This document shows positions 7,448 to 16,922 of a stretch of DNA of 64,000 nt, one piece after another. The DNA lies in contig NZ_VUNH01000009.1 in NCBI RefSeq assembly GCF_009695745.1, positions 62,001 to 126,000 of the forward strand, in the 5' to 3' direction. Position 1 is the first letter of the stretch. The number at the start of each line of letters is the position of its first letter. The stretch comes from Pyramidobacter porci (lineage in GTDB: Bacteria; Synergistota; Synergistia; Synergistales; Dethiosulfovibrionaceae). The notes under the pieces were generated by a model that did no database searches, was not told the origin of the DNA, and was given only the letters and a program-made list of their open reading frames with translations. The position numbers and the translations under genes were made by a program.

Positions 7448-8572
7448 GTGTTCAGCCATAGAGAAAAACAGCGTTTCTGCATATCCGTTTTTTTGATGTT
7501 CGGCCTGCTCGTTTGCGGCTGCACGGAGCCGGCCTCCGCGCGCAAGAAAAAGGAATCGGGGATTGAAGCTTCCGTGAAGCGGGAAGTTGCGATTGGCGCG
7601 AGGGTTGCCGAAGAAATTGCCAAAAACATGGAATTTGTTGAAGATCCTCTTGTGACTGCTCGCGTGCGAGGCATTTTTAATCGTTTGACGCCTTGGGTGA
7701 AACGGCCGCTTCCATACAACGTTCATGTTGTGAAAGAAAAATCGCCGAATGCGTTCTGTATCCCCGGCGGCAACATCTATGTCACAACGGGTCTGATAGA
7801 TTTTGTCAGGTCCGATGCAGAGCTCGCTTTTGTCATGGCTCATGAGTTGAGCCATGCCGACGGAAAACACGGGATCATCCAAATGGAACGGAACCAGAAG
7901 CTTTCGCTTGCGGCTCTGGCGATCGCCGTTGCTTCGCGGGGGGCCGGCGCTGCGATGGTCCTTTCCAACGTAGCGGCCGTTGCCGTTTCGAACGCTTACA
8001 GCCGGGATCTTGAACAGGAAGCTGACCTCGGCGCGGTGACCATCTCCGCAAATGCGGGATATGAACTGTCTGCCGGCGTCACGGTCATGGAAAGTCTTGC
8101 CGCGGAAGAGCTGAAGCAGCCTTGGGTCGATCCCGGCGTTTATCGTGACCATCCCAAAATATCGGAACGCATCCATTACATTGCCGGCGCTGTCGAAAGC
8201 AGAGGACATAAAATCCAACGCAAAAACGTCCTCAAACTGTTGATTCCTCGACTCGGCGAGGAGGGAAACAGACTTTTGCTGAGGGTTGACGATACGGTGA
8301 TTGTGCAAGCACCGGCCTCTTCCGAAGCCAGGCAGCTCTTTGAGGGAGCGCAGATGGCCCTGCAGCGGGCCCTGCAAATGGAAACTCCCGTGTATGATAT
8401 TCGCGTTGACGAGGCTGGCGGTCGTCCATCGGCGGTCTATATCGGAGTGAGCTGCATTTTGCGGGAGCCCTTGCCCAAAGGAACAGATTCTTTGGGGCAC
8501 GTTCGTTTACAGCTCGTAAAAGCTTTGACGGAAGCGAGAAAGAAGCATCCGATGGCGAATTACAGCCTGTAA
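7448..8572 (+). CDS. M48-family zinc metalloprotease, probable lipoprotein
   Basis: This 374-residue protein begins with a positively charged segment and a hydrophobic stretch ending in a lipobox-like LLVCGC, so it is probably exported and lipid-anchored. The zinc motif HELSH lies at residues 132-136 and the third ligand is the glutamate in RDLEQEADLGAV. This is the BepA/LoiP-like arrangement used in envelope protein quality control. A conserved GGNIYVTTGL precedes the active site as in the family. The C-terminal third has no motif I recognise. The start is GTG at 7448, preceded by AAGAGGGATTGATCC. The upstream kinase ends 127 nt away, so the two may form an operon, but a functional link is not evident. 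Confidence 0.87.
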   Translation: MFSHREKQRFCISVFLMFGLLVCGCTEPASARKKKESGIEASVKREVAIGARVAEEIAKNMEFVEDPLVTARVRGIFNRLTPWVKRPLPYNVHVVKEKSPNAFCIPGGNIYVTTGLIDFVRSDAELAFVMAHELSHADGKHGIIQMERNQKLSLAALAIAVASRGAGAAMVLSNVAAVAVSNAYSRDLEQEADLGAVTISANAGYELSAGVTVMESLAAEELKQPWVDPGVYRDHPKISERIHYIAGAVESRGHKIQRKNVLKLLIPRLGEEGNRLLLRVDDTVIVQAPASSEARQLFEGAQMALQRALQMETPVYDIRVDEAGGRPSAVYIGVSCILREPLPKGTDSLGHVRLQLVKALTEARKKHPMANYSL

Positions 8573-8645
8573 GGCGAATGGGGAGCGATCGTATAGATGT
8601 CTTGTAAAGTACTTGTATAACGTGCCCCATTCTGGAGGTAGAAAA

Positions 8646-10568
8646 GTGTATATATCCCTCTACAGGCGGTACAGACCGCAAAAGTTCTCCGACGTCGTCG
8701 GCCAGTCCGCGGCGATTGGCGTGATCACACGCGCTATTGAAAGCGGCGCGATAGGTCATGCCTATCTTTTTTCCGGCCCGAGAGGCTGTGGAAAGACCAC
8801 CGTTGCGCGTCTCTTCGCAAAGGCGGCAAACTGCCCGCACAGGACGGGAGCCGAACCTTGCAATGAATGCGAAACGTGCCGGGCCATCCGCGAGGGAAGC
8901 TGTCTCGACGTCATTGAGATAGACGGCGCTTCCAACAACAGCGTCGACGAGATTCGCAATCTCAAAGAACACGTCGCTTTGGCGTCATTTACTTGTAAGT
9001 ATAAAGTTTACATTATCGACGAAGTCCACATGCTGTCGATCAGCGCTTTCAACGCACTTTTGAAGACACTCGAAGAGCCCCCTGAACGCGTGATATTCGT
9101 TCTGGCAACGACCGCTCCCCACAAAGTGCCCGTGACAATTCGCTCTCGGTGTCAGCATATTCCGTTCCACGGCATGACTTTGGAGCAGATCGTCAATCGT
9201 TTGCAGCGGGTCGCGGAAGCGGAGCGTCTCGATTCCCGGGATGAAGCGCTGTGGGAGATTGCCCGCAACTCGGAAGGCGGCATGCGCGATGCGCTGTCCC
9301 TGATGGAACAGGCAATCGCTTTAGGCGCCGGCAGCGTGACGCGGGAGACGGTGGATAAGCTTTTGGGGGGCGGCAGTTCGTCTTCGATTCGTCAATGGCT
9401 GTCCGACAGTCATGCAACTCCGGAGAATTCGCTCCCCATTTTGGAAAGCCTCTTTCGTTCGGGCGCGGAGCCTGAACGCTTCCTCTCGGCGCTGTTTGTG
9501 TGCGTACGGAATTTGTGGCTGCAAAAGCGCTGGGGCGAAAAGATCCTGCGCGCACTGGCGCTTTCGGAAGAAGAGCGTCAGTGGCTGGCGCAGGAGAAAG
9601 ATTTTCTGCCTTTGCCGCATCTCGAAGAATTGATGGCGCGGATTGCCTCTCTCCTGCCTCAGGTCCGGCGCGGACTTTCGACCGATGTGCTGTGCGGGCT
9701 GTTGGTCGGCTGGACTCTGAAGAGCGCGGCTTCTGAAGTGCCGCCGGATGGAAAGACTGCCTCGTCGGCGACGGAGGTTTCTTCTGGGGAACGCGCGGCG
9801 CGGATTCGAAGCGACGCGCGCGAGACGGTCGTTCCGGCGTTCGCTCCGACGCAGAACAGCCTGTCGGAGGGCACGGCCTCGGCAGCGCAGAAGAGGCAAA
9901 CCTCTCCTGAAACAGAAATACCGTCTTACGAAAAAGCTGCCGGCGCGGAGAGCGGCATTTCCCCTTCCGCGGCGGAAGTTCCTGTTGCGGAGACCATCGG
10001 CAGTCCGGCTCCTCTTCACAATAATGTGAAAGACGCCCTTCTGTCTGCCTTGGGCAAGAAGCCCAACGTCGCGGTGCCGTTATGTCTTGCGGATATCGTT
10101 TACGATCGCGAGAGACAGGAATTGGGCATCCTGCTGAACGAAGACGACGTTCAGGCATATGAGGCGCTGAACAGCGAGCGCATGGCCAAAGCGGCACAGT
10201 CGGTCCTGCACCTGAACGATCTGGCGGTTCAGTCCATAAAACTCCAGTGTGGAAGCCGCGTTGAGCTCTTTGATCATCTTGATGCGGAGCCTGCTCCTGA
10301 GAATGCGCCTCTGCAGCTGGCGCTCGCGGAGGATAAGCCCCGGAAGGAATCGCCGCGCGAGAACTTTTTGCGCCATGACGCGGAAACGGCCGATTCAGAG
10401 CGTCTCGAGAAAAGAAACTCTCAGCCCGATAAAAATGCCCCCTCTTCTCCTTCAACAAAAAACAGCTCGCTTGCAGATTATCTGCGGGGAACTTTCATGG
10501 AAGGGGATCTGTTGTATTGTCGCCCCAACGAAAGTGCTGACGACGCCCCCGACGGGAATGATTCCTGA
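8646..10568 (+). CDS. dnaX: DNA polymerase III subunits gamma/tau
   Basis: This is the 640-residue clamp-loader ATPase of the replicative polymerase. The N-terminal AAA+ domain has YRRYRPQKFSDVVGQ, Walker A GPRGCGKTT at residues 44-52, a four-cysteine zinc module (CPHR..CNECETC), Walker B IIDEVHML and the SRC motif. The region from about residue 365 to 475 is low-complexity and rich in Ala/Glu/Ser/Pro, typical of the tau linker. A basic/acidic C-terminal part follows. I took GTG 8646 because GGAGGT at 8634-8639 is well placed. An upstream in-frame TTG at 8613 has no site. dnaE follows after a repeat element, so two polymerase III genes are adjacent. recR and ybaB, often next to dnaX, are absent here. 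Confidence 0.95.
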   Translation: MYISLYRRYRPQKFSDVVGQSAAIGVITRAIESGAIGHAYLFSGPRGCGKTTVARLFAKAANCPHRTGAEPCNECETCRAIREGSCLDVIEIDGASNNSVDEIRNLKEHVALASFTCKYKVYIIDEVHMLSISAFNALLKTLEEPPERVIFVLATTAPHKVPVTIRSRCQHIPFHGMTLEQIVNRLQRVAEAERLDSRDEALWEIARNSEGGMRDALSLMEQAIALGAGSVTRETVDKLLGGGSSSSIRQWLSDSHATPENSLPILESLFRSGAEPERFLSALFVCVRNLWLQKRWGEKILRALALSEEERQWLAQEKDFLPLPHLEELMARIASLLPQVRRGLSTDVLCGLLVGWTLKSAASEVPPDGKTASSATEVSSGERAARIRSDARETVVPAFAPTQNSLSEGTASAAQKRQTSPETEIPSYEKAAGAESGISPSAAEVPVAETIGSPAPLHNNVKDALLSALGKKPNVAVPLCLADIVYDRERQELGILLNEDDVQAYEALNSERMAKAAQSVLHLNDLAVQSIKLQCGSRVELFDHLDAEPAPENAPLQLALAEDKPRKESPRENFLRHDAETADSERLEKRNSQPDKNAPSSPSTKNSSLADYLRGTFMEGDLLYCRPNESADDAPDGNDS

Positions 10569-10696
10569 TACTGATTTTCGCTGAGAAAACATCAGTGAAA
10601 ATGCCGCGCTCGCGCGCGATTTCATGCAGTTTTCGACGCGCCTTCGACGCGAAAAAAAGGACGAAGCCCCGCGCCCTTTTGAACGAAAATCAGTAT
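10568..10696 (+). repeat. MITE-like dispersed intergenic repeat, copy B, with perfect terminal inverted repeats
   Basis: This is a 129-bp element bounded by perfect 13-bp inverted repeats, ATACTGATTTTCG at 10568-10580 and CGAAAATCAGTAT at 10684-10696. The interior blocks (CATCAGTGAAAATG, TTTCATGCAGTTTTCGACGC, CCCTTTTGAACGAAAA) match copies A and C. The 5' end begins on the last base of the dnaX stop codon. Short TGA direct repeats flank it, too short to prove a target-site duplication. Confidence 0.75.
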
Positions 10697-10752
10697 GAGA
10701 TGTGGGGAGCCGGGCGTTTGAACTCGTCTGTATGACATGAAAGGAGATTTTT

Positions 10753-13700
10753 ATGTCCGCAGAGAAGAATTTCGTTCATCTGCACGTACATACCGAATAC
10801 AGCCTTCTCGATGGCGCCATACGCTGCGCCGACTTGGCCAAGCGCTGCGCCGAATGGGGAATGCCGGCGGTGGCCATGACCGATCATGGTGTGATGTATG
10901 GAGCCGTCGAATTTTATCAACAGTGCAAAAGCGCGGGCGTCAAGCCGATTATCGGCTGTGAAATGTATGTCAGCCCCGATGGCATCGACAATAAAGAAAA
11001 AAAATACAACCACCTTCTGCTGCTTGCCGAGAACGATGAAGGCTATCACAACCTGATCAAGCTTGTATCGATCGCCAATACGAGAGGTTTCTACTACAAG
11101 CCGCGCGTCGATCACCAGCTGCTGGCCCAATACAGCAAGGGGCTGATCTGCTCTTCGGCCTGTCTGGCCGGCGAGATTCCCCGTTTTTTGCTTGAAGGGA
11201 ACGAAAAAGGGGCGCTGGAACGTGCCCAGATGTACCGCGATATTTTCGGGGCGGAGAGTTTCTTTCTGGAAATCATGCCCAACCAGCTTCCCGAACAGGT
11301 AGCAGCCAACAAACTGATCATCGAAATGGCGCGGAAGAACAACTTCCCGTTGCTTGCGACGAACGACGCCCATTATTTGAACAGCAGCGATTATGACTGG
11401 CACGAACTGCTGCTGTGCGTCGGCACGAAAAAGGTCATCACGGATCCTGGGCGCATGTCCTTCAGGGTGAATGACTTCTATTTCAGATCCGCGCAGGAGA
11501 TGTGGGGGTATTTCGGCAGCGAGGCTCCCGACTCTCTGGAGAACACGCTGCGAATCGCGGAGCGGTGTCATTTCGATTTTGCCCTGAACACCGGAGATTA
11601 TTTGCTGCCCAAGTTCGAAATCCCGGAAGGGATGACCCTTGACACATACCTTGAAAAAATGGCCCGCAAGGGCTTGAAAGAACGTCTCGGCGTCGAAGTG
11701 ATCCCCGACGAATACGAGAATCGTCTGAGTTACGAATTGGGAATCATCAAGCAGATGAAATTTCCCGGGTACTTTCTGATTATCGCGGACGTGATTGGCG
11801 CCTGCAAATCCCACGGCATCCCCATCGGGCCGGGGCGCGGCTCTGCGGCCGGGTCTTTGGTGGCCTATTCCATGAAGATCACCGAGCTGGATCCGATCAG
11901 GTTTGGCCTGATCTTCGAACGGTTCCTCAATCCCGAGCGAGTCTCCATGCCCGACATCGATACCGACGTTTCCGACAAAGGGCGCGACCGGCTGATCAAG
12001 TACGTGGTCGACAAATATGGGGTGGAGAACGTTTCGCAGATCATCACTTTTGGCCGCATGAAATCCAAGCAGGCCATCAAGGATGTCGGGCGCGCCATGG
12101 GAATGCCTTATGCGGACGTCAACAAGGTTGCCAACCTGGTACCTGACGGCGCCAAGAGCATAAAGGAAGCGGTGGAACAGACGCCGGACTTGCAGGCTCT
12201 TGAAAAAAGCGATATGCAAATATCGAAGCTCCTGACTTCCGCGAGCAGCATGGAAGGGTTGGCACGGCACTGCTCTCAGCATGCGGCGGGAGTGGTCATT
12301 ACCCCCAAGCCGCTGACGGATCTCGTTCCGGTGCGTCAGATCGAAGAGGGGCAGGTCGCAACCCAGTTTTCCATGGATCCCGTTGCCAGCCTCGGCCTTG
12401 TCAAAATGGATTTCCTCGGCTTGCAGACGCTGTCGATTCTCGAAGAAGCGGTTGCCAACGTCAAGCGCAACGGCACGACGCTCGGCGATCTGAACCGCCT
12501 GCCGCTCGACGACCCCGAAGTCTATCGGCTGCTGCAAAACGCGGACACGTTGGGCATATTTCAGCTTGAATCGTCGGGGATGCGCCGCCTGATCAAAAAG
12601 ATGCAGCCCGACCGCTTTGCCGATCTCGTCGCTATTTTGGCGCTGTATCGTCCCGGCCCTCTGGAAAGCGGCATGGTCGATCAGTACGTAAACTGCAAGC
12701 ACGGCGAAGAAGTTCATTATCTGCACCCGCTGCTCGAACCGGTCCTCAACGAAACATACGGGGTCGTGCTTTATCAGGAGCAGGTCATGAAATGCGCTTC
12801 GACGCTCGCGGGCTATACGCTGGGAGGCGCAGACCTGCTGCGCCGCGCCATGGGCAAGAAGAAAAAATCCGTCATGGACGAGCACCGCAGCATCTTTATC
12901 AGCGGCGCAGCCAAAAACGGCATCGATGCCGAGAAGGGCGCGGAGATCTTCGATATTATCGAAAAATTCGCCGGCTACGGATTCAACAAGTCTCACAGCG
13001 CCGCTTATGCCCTCGTCACTTACCAGACGGCATGGCTGAAAGTGCATTATCCCAAGGAGTTTATGGCGGCGTACCTGTCCAGCAAGATTGGCGCGAAAAA
13101 GGAAGTCATGGCCGGGTATGTGCGCGAGGTCCGCGCCTCGGGCATCGATGTTCTGGCGCCGGATATCAACCAGTCTTATGCGGATTTTACGGCGACGAAG
13201 AATGAAATTCGCTTCGGCCTTGGCGGCGTGACAAAAGTCGGGGAAGCGGCCTTGAGCTCGATTTTCAAAGCCAGGGAAGAAGGCGGCCCTTTTAAAGGCT
13301 TCTGGGATTTCATCGTTCGCGTCGACAAGCACAGCGTCGGCAAAGCCGTCATCGAAAGCCTGATCAAGGCCGGCGCCTTCGATAGCCTGAACTCGAACCG
13401 GAAGCAGCTTTTGACGTCGCTGGACAATCTGTTTGAAGTCGCTTCGAGGCGGGATTCGCAGGGCGATCAAGGGTCGCTCTTCGGCGATATGACGTCCGAA
13501 GATCAGCCTGAGCTCGCCGAAGTTGACGATCTGAACGTGACAGAAAAGCTGGAAATGGAAAAAGAAGCGCTGGGCATGTACATCTCGGGACACCCTTTCG
13601 ATGAATTCCGTCCCCTGGCGGCGCGAAAAGCGAATGCCCATATCGCCGACCTTCCTTATTGGAAAAGCGACACCACGACGCCGACCTTTGCAGGGCTTCT

Positions 13701-14220
13701 GTCGGGTTGGCAGGAAAAAATGACGAAGCGGGGAGACGCCATGGGAATCTTCAGCATTGACGACGGCGAGGACGAAATCAAGGTGATCTGTTTCCCCAAA
13801 GCGCGCAGCGGAAAGTCGTGGCTTGAGATAAAGCCGACGTTGTTCGAGGGCAAGCCTTACCTTGTCGCCGGGCGGCCGGACGACCGCGGTGAAAGAACGA
13901 TTATCGCGACGGACGTTCAACCGCTTGAAAATGACGCTTCGGACCACGATTATGTGGAGATCTGCCTGTCGTTGGACGCTTTGAGGGAGATCTCGCAGAA
14001 AAAGTTCCTGGCGATGCTGAAAGAACATCGCGGCAGGCAGACGGTTATTCTCAAAGTCGATAATGACGTCGAAACCGCGGCAATAGCGCTGCCCCACGTA
14101 AAAGTGACCTCGTCCAGGGCGCTTGAGGATGATCTTGTCGCGCTTTTTGGAAGAGGGGAAGCGCGGATCAGCGCTTCGTTCCCCGGCGACAGAGAGGAGA
14201 CGCGAATCTATGGAGCATAA
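10753..14220 (+). CDS. dnaE: DNA polymerase III alpha subunit
   Basis: This 1155-residue protein is the replicative DNA polymerase catalytic subunit of the DnaE type. It has an N-terminal PHP domain (HLHVHTEYSLLDG, residues 9-21). The polymerase palm holds catalytic D401 and D403 in PDIDTD, the same numbering as E. coli DnaE. GPGRGSAAGSLVAYS and the fingers region HSAAYALVTYQTAWLK are present, followed by an OB-fold and C-terminal tail. The length is normal for DnaE1. The ATG at 10753 follows AAAGGAGAT. The gene ends 11 nt inside the pyruvate kinase gene, so the two are probably co-transcribed. Confidence 0.96.
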   Translation: MSAEKNFVHLHVHTEYSLLDGAIRCADLAKRCAEWGMPAVAMTDHGVMYGAVEFYQQCKSAGVKPIIGCEMYVSPDGIDNKEKKYNHLLLLAENDEGYHNLIKLVSIANTRGFYYKPRVDHQLLAQYSKGLICSSACLAGEIPRFLLEGNEKGALERAQMYRDIFGAESFFLEIMPNQLPEQVAANKLIIEMARKNNFPLLATNDAHYLNSSDYDWHELLLCVGTKKVITDPGRMSFRVNDFYFRSAQEMWGYFGSEAPDSLENTLRIAERCHFDFALNTGDYLLPKFEIPEGMTLDTYLEKMARKGLKERLGVEVIPDEYENRLSYELGIIKQMKFPGYFLIIADVIGACKSHGIPIGPGRGSAAGSLVAYSMKITELDPIRFGLIFERFLNPERVSMPDIDTDVSDKGRDRLIKYVVDKYGVENVSQIITFGRMKSKQAIKDVGRAMGMPYADVNKVANLVPDGAKSIKEAVEQTPDLQALEKSDMQISKLLTSASSMEGLARHCSQHAAGVVITPKPLTDLVPVRQIEEGQVATQFSMDPVASLGLVKMDFLGLQTLSILEEAVANVKRNGTTLGDLNRLPLDDPEVYRLLQNADTLGIFQLESSGMRRLIKKMQPDRFADLVAILALYRPGPLESGMVDQYVNCKHGEEVHYLHPLLEPVLNETYGVVLYQEQVMKCASTLAGYTLGGADLLRRAMGKKKKSVMDEHRSIFISGAAKNGIDAEKGAEIFDIIEKFAGYGFNKSHSAAYALVTYQTAWLKVHYPKEFMAAYLSSKIGAKKEVMAGYVREVRASGIDVLAPDINQSYADFTATKNEIRFGLGGVTKVGEAALSSIFKAREEGGPFKGFWDFIVRVDKHSVGKAVIESLIKAGAFDSLNSNRKQLLTSLDNLFEVASRRDSQGDQGSLFGDMTSEDQPELAEVDDLNVTEKLEMEKEALGMYISGHPFDEFRPLAARKANAHIADLPYWKSDTTTPTFAGLLSGWQEKMTKRGDAMGIFSIDDGEDEIKVICFPKARSGKSWLEIKPTLFEGKPYLVAGRPDDRGERTIIATDVQPLENDASDHDYVEICLSLDALREISQKKFLAMLKEHRGRQTVILKVDNDVETAAIALPHVKVTSSRALEDDLVALFGRGEARISASFPGDREETRIYGA

Positions 14221-15979
14221 AGTGAAAATTGTCTGCACCCTTGGCCCTGCGAGCCTCAACAGGGAAACTCTCGGCGGCATCGTAGATGCCGGCATGAACG
14301 TGGCCCGACTTAATTTCAGCCATGGAACGCATGAGAGTCATCTGGAAGCGCTTCATTTGGTGAGGAATGTCGCCGCGGAGAAAAAAACGTCCGTAGCGGT
14401 CATGCTCGACACCAAAGGGCCGGAGATCCGCACAACGCTGCTCGAAAACGATCAGCCGGTAGCGCTGCAGCAGGGACAGCTTTTTGAACTGCGTCCCGAC
14501 GACGGCAGCCGCGGCTGCGACAAATGGGTCTGCATGACCCATCCAACTTTGGCGCGCGAATGTGCGGTTGGGCAAGACGTCTTTATCGACGACGGCACGA
14601 TCCACCTTAAAATAATCGAGATCCGCAAAGACGTGCTTGTCTGCAGGGTGATCGTCGGAGGCCTGCTGTCGAACCGAAAGGGAATCAACGTTCCCGCTGC
14701 GGAGATCAGCCTGCCGACGCTTTCCGACAAAGATAGAGAAGATATTCTCTGGGGCGTGGAGAACGACGTCGATTTTATTGCCGTTTCCTTCGTGCGAAAT
14801 CGCGACGACGTCTTGGCGGTACGTCGTGTCGTCGAAGAAGCCGGCGGCGATATCAAGCTGATCGCGAAAATCGAGAGCCGAAAAGCGGTCGAACGCCTCG
14901 ACGAGATTGCCGACGTCGTCGACGGCATGATGGTGGCGCGCGGCGATTTAGGGGTGGAGATCCCTACGGAAGACGTGCCCCTGGTTCAGAAACAGATCAT
15001 CGACATCTGCCGCAGCCGGGGAAAGCTGACGATCGTGGCCACGCAAATGCTGGACTCGATGATCCGCAATCCGCGTCCTACGCGGGCAGAGGCGAATGAC
15101 GTTGCCAACGCCGTTCTCGACGGCGCGGATGCGGTGATGCTGTCCGGTGAATCCGCAGCCGGAAAATATCCCGTCCGCGCGGTCGAGACGATGGCGCGGA
15201 TCGTCCAGCGGGCGGAAGAAGGCCTCATTCGCTGGCAGAGACCTTGCGCCGTTCCGACGCTGGAGGACAGCGTGCCCGACGGCGTGAGCATGGCGGCGGT
15301 CGAGCTGGCGCGAAAATTGAGAGCGCGCGCGATCGTGTCGCTGACGCGCAGCGGTTCTACCGCGACCATGGTCAGCAAATACCGCCCGGAATGTCCGATT
15401 CTGGCCGTGACGCCGTCAGAGAAGAGCTGCCGTGAAATGTGCCTGTATTGGGGAGTTTTCCCTGTCATGTGCCCGGAAGGGGGCACCGAGGAGCAAACAA
15501 TCAAGGATGCCGTGCAGACTGTCATGCAGCGGGGATATGCCGAAGAGGGCGATATGCTTGTGATCACTGCCGGAATGCCGCTTGGCGTTTCCGGAACGAC
15601 GAACATGCTGCGCGTTTACACGATCGGACAGATTGTGGCCAGAGGGCTGCCGGTGCTGCCGGGCGTTGTCACCGGACGGGTTCTTGTCGTCAAAAAGGGC
15701 GAGGACCTGGTGGGAATTCAAAATGGAGATGTTCTGGTCACCGGCAGCATGACAAAAGACTATGTCAAATATCTTGACAAGGTTTCGGCCGTGGTGACGG
15801 AAGAGGGCGGTCTCACCAGTCACGCAGCGATCGTTTCGCTGGAACTGGGATTGCCTTGCATTGTGGGGGCGCGGGGGGCCGTCGAGTCGCTCCGGACGGG
15901 AATGGTTGTAACGGTCGATACCAAAGCTGGGCTTGTCTATAAGGGCGTTGTCAATACCGGCGCACATGCCGGCGCGTGA
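14210..15979 (+). CDS. pyk: Pyruvate kinase with C-terminal PEP-utilising-enzyme domain
   Basis: This 589-residue enzyme transfers phosphate from phosphoenolpyruvate to ADP. The barrel shows KIVCTLGPAS, NFSHGTHESH, MLDTKGPEIR, LIAKIESRKAVERLDEI and MVARGDLGVEIP, and ATQMLDSMI follows. After the alpha/beta C domain there is an extra 80-residue extension containing GGLTSHAAIV. This resembles the phosphohistidine swivel domain fused to pyruvate kinases of Bacillus and other bacteria, where it does not need to be catalytic. The ATG at 14210 overlaps the dnaE stop by 11 nt and is preceded by AGAGAGGAGACGCG. An upstream extension in the same frame would lie wholly in dnaE, so I rejected it. Confidence 0.95.
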   Translation: MEHKVKIVCTLGPASLNRETLGGIVDAGMNVARLNFSHGTHESHLEALHLVRNVAAEKKTSVAVMLDTKGPEIRTTLLENDQPVALQQGQLFELRPDDGSRGCDKWVCMTHPTLARECAVGQDVFIDDGTIHLKIIEIRKDVLVCRVIVGGLLSNRKGINVPAAEISLPTLSDKDREDILWGVENDVDFIAVSFVRNRDDVLAVRRVVEEAGGDIKLIAKIESRKAVERLDEIADVVDGMMVARGDLGVEIPTEDVPLVQKQIIDICRSRGKLTIVATQMLDSMIRNPRPTRAEANDVANAVLDGADAVMLSGESAAGKYPVRAVETMARIVQRAEEGLIRWQRPCAVPTLEDSVPDGVSMAAVELARKLRARAIVSLTRSGSTATMVSKYRPECPILAVTPSEKSCREMCLYWGVFPVMCPEGGTEEQTIKDAVQTVMQRGYAEEGDMLVITAGMPLGVSGTTNMLRVYTIGQIVARGLPVLPGVVTGRVLVVKKGEDLVGIQNGDVLVTGSMTKDYVKYLDKVSAVVTEEGGLTSHAAIVSLELGLPCIVGARGAVESLRTGMVVTVDTKAGLVYKGVVNTGAHAGA

Positions 15980-16018
15980 TTCCGAGCGAGGGAGGCAATG
16001 TTTTTGCGACAGGAGATG

Positions 16019-16027
16019 TGATATGAT
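16019..16027 (+). promoter_or_regulatory. Probable extended -10 promoter of the cdaA operon
   Basis: TGATATGAT fits the TGnTATAAT extended -10 pattern about 49 nt before the cdaA start. No clear -35 hexamer is seen at 17 nt. Confidence 0.45.
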
Positions 16028-16075
16028 TTAACAGTTCTTCCAAAAATATCACAAAAAATAAGCCGGAAAAGGGGA

Positions 16076-16912
16076 GTGTTGTTCTTGTCCGTAGGCGTGC
16101 TGAAATTTTTCAGATGGCAGGATGTCATCGATATAGCACTGGTAACCTATATTATTTATAAGACGTTAAGTCTTCTGGTAGGGACACGAGCGATACAGCT
16201 GGTCAAGGGCCTTTTTCTGCTTGTTGTTCTCTCTTTTGTCGCACGCTGGCTCAATCTGGATACCTTTTCATGGATCTTGACCCAAGGATTCAGTGCGCTG
16301 CTCATCATCGTGCCGATTATTTTCCAGCCCGAGCTGCGTCGCATTCTCGAAGAGCTTGGCCGCGGCAGCATGTGGCGGCGAAGTAAGGCGTTGAAGCGGG
16401 CCGAAGTCGTCGCCGACGAAGTCTCCAAAGCGCTGATGTATTGCTGCGCGCACAAAATCGGCGCGCTGATCGTCCTGCAGAGGGGCACAGGATTGAAGGA
16501 TTACTGGCGAAACGCCGTGCTCCTCAACGCGGATATCACCCAAGAGCTGATCATCGCCATTTTTTGGCCGAACAACCCGCTTCATGACGGGGCCACGATC
16601 ATTGACACGGAACAGATCATTTCCGCCGGATGTTATCTGCCTCTCACAGAAGATGCCGACCTGTCCCGTTGGCTGGGAACGCGGCATCGCGCCGCGATCG
16701 GCGTGACCGAAGTCTCCGATGCGGTGTCGTTGATCGTTTCCGAGGAGCGCGGCGAAATTTCGCTGGCGATTGGAGGAAGAATTTCGAGAAATTTGAAAGA
16801 GTCTCAGCTGAAAAAATATCTTGTCCACTATTTTTCCGGACAGGATCAGGAGCAACAGGGCGTTTTGGAAAGTCTTAAGGAAGAGCTGCGCTCTTTCGGC
16901 AGCAATAGTTAG
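16076..16912 (+). CDS. cdaA: Membrane diadenylate cyclase CdaA (c-di-AMP synthase)
   Basis: This 278-residue protein makes c-di-AMP from two ATP. Three hydrophobic helices fill residues about 10-90, followed by a cytosolic DAC domain with the catalytic DGA motif in NPLHDGATII and the RHR motif in GTRHRAAIGV. The three-helix N-terminus separates it from DisA. The start is uncertain. GTG 16076, TTG 16079 or TTG 16085 are possible, with AAAAGGGGAG lying directly upstream, and I list the longest. The stop is 10 nt before the cdaR ATG, and cdaA-cdaR-glmM is the conserved order in Firmicutes and relatives. c-di-AMP controls potassium and osmolyte balance, and CdaR and GlmM bind and modulate CdaA. 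Confidence 0.95.
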   Translation: MLFLSVGVLKFFRWQDVIDIALVTYIIYKTLSLLVGTRAIQLVKGLFLLVVLSFVARWLNLDTFSWILTQGFSALLIIVPIIFQPELRRILEELGRGSMWRRSKALKRAEVVADEVSKALMYCCAHKIGALIVLQRGTGLKDYWRNAVLLNADITQELIIAIFWPNNPLHDGATIIDTEQIISAGCYLPLTEDADLSRWLGTRHRAAIGVTEVSDAVSLIVSEERGEISLAIGGRISRNLKESQLKKYLVHYFSGQDQEQQGVLESLKEELRSFGSNS

Positions 16913-16922
16913 GTGATTGGCG

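Noticed and set aside
10690-14295. A 1201-codon open frame on the minus strand opposite dnaE
   Set aside because: It mirrors dnaE codon for codon, has no ribosome site and no recognisable domain. The plus-strand frame is a complete DnaE with all catalytic residues.
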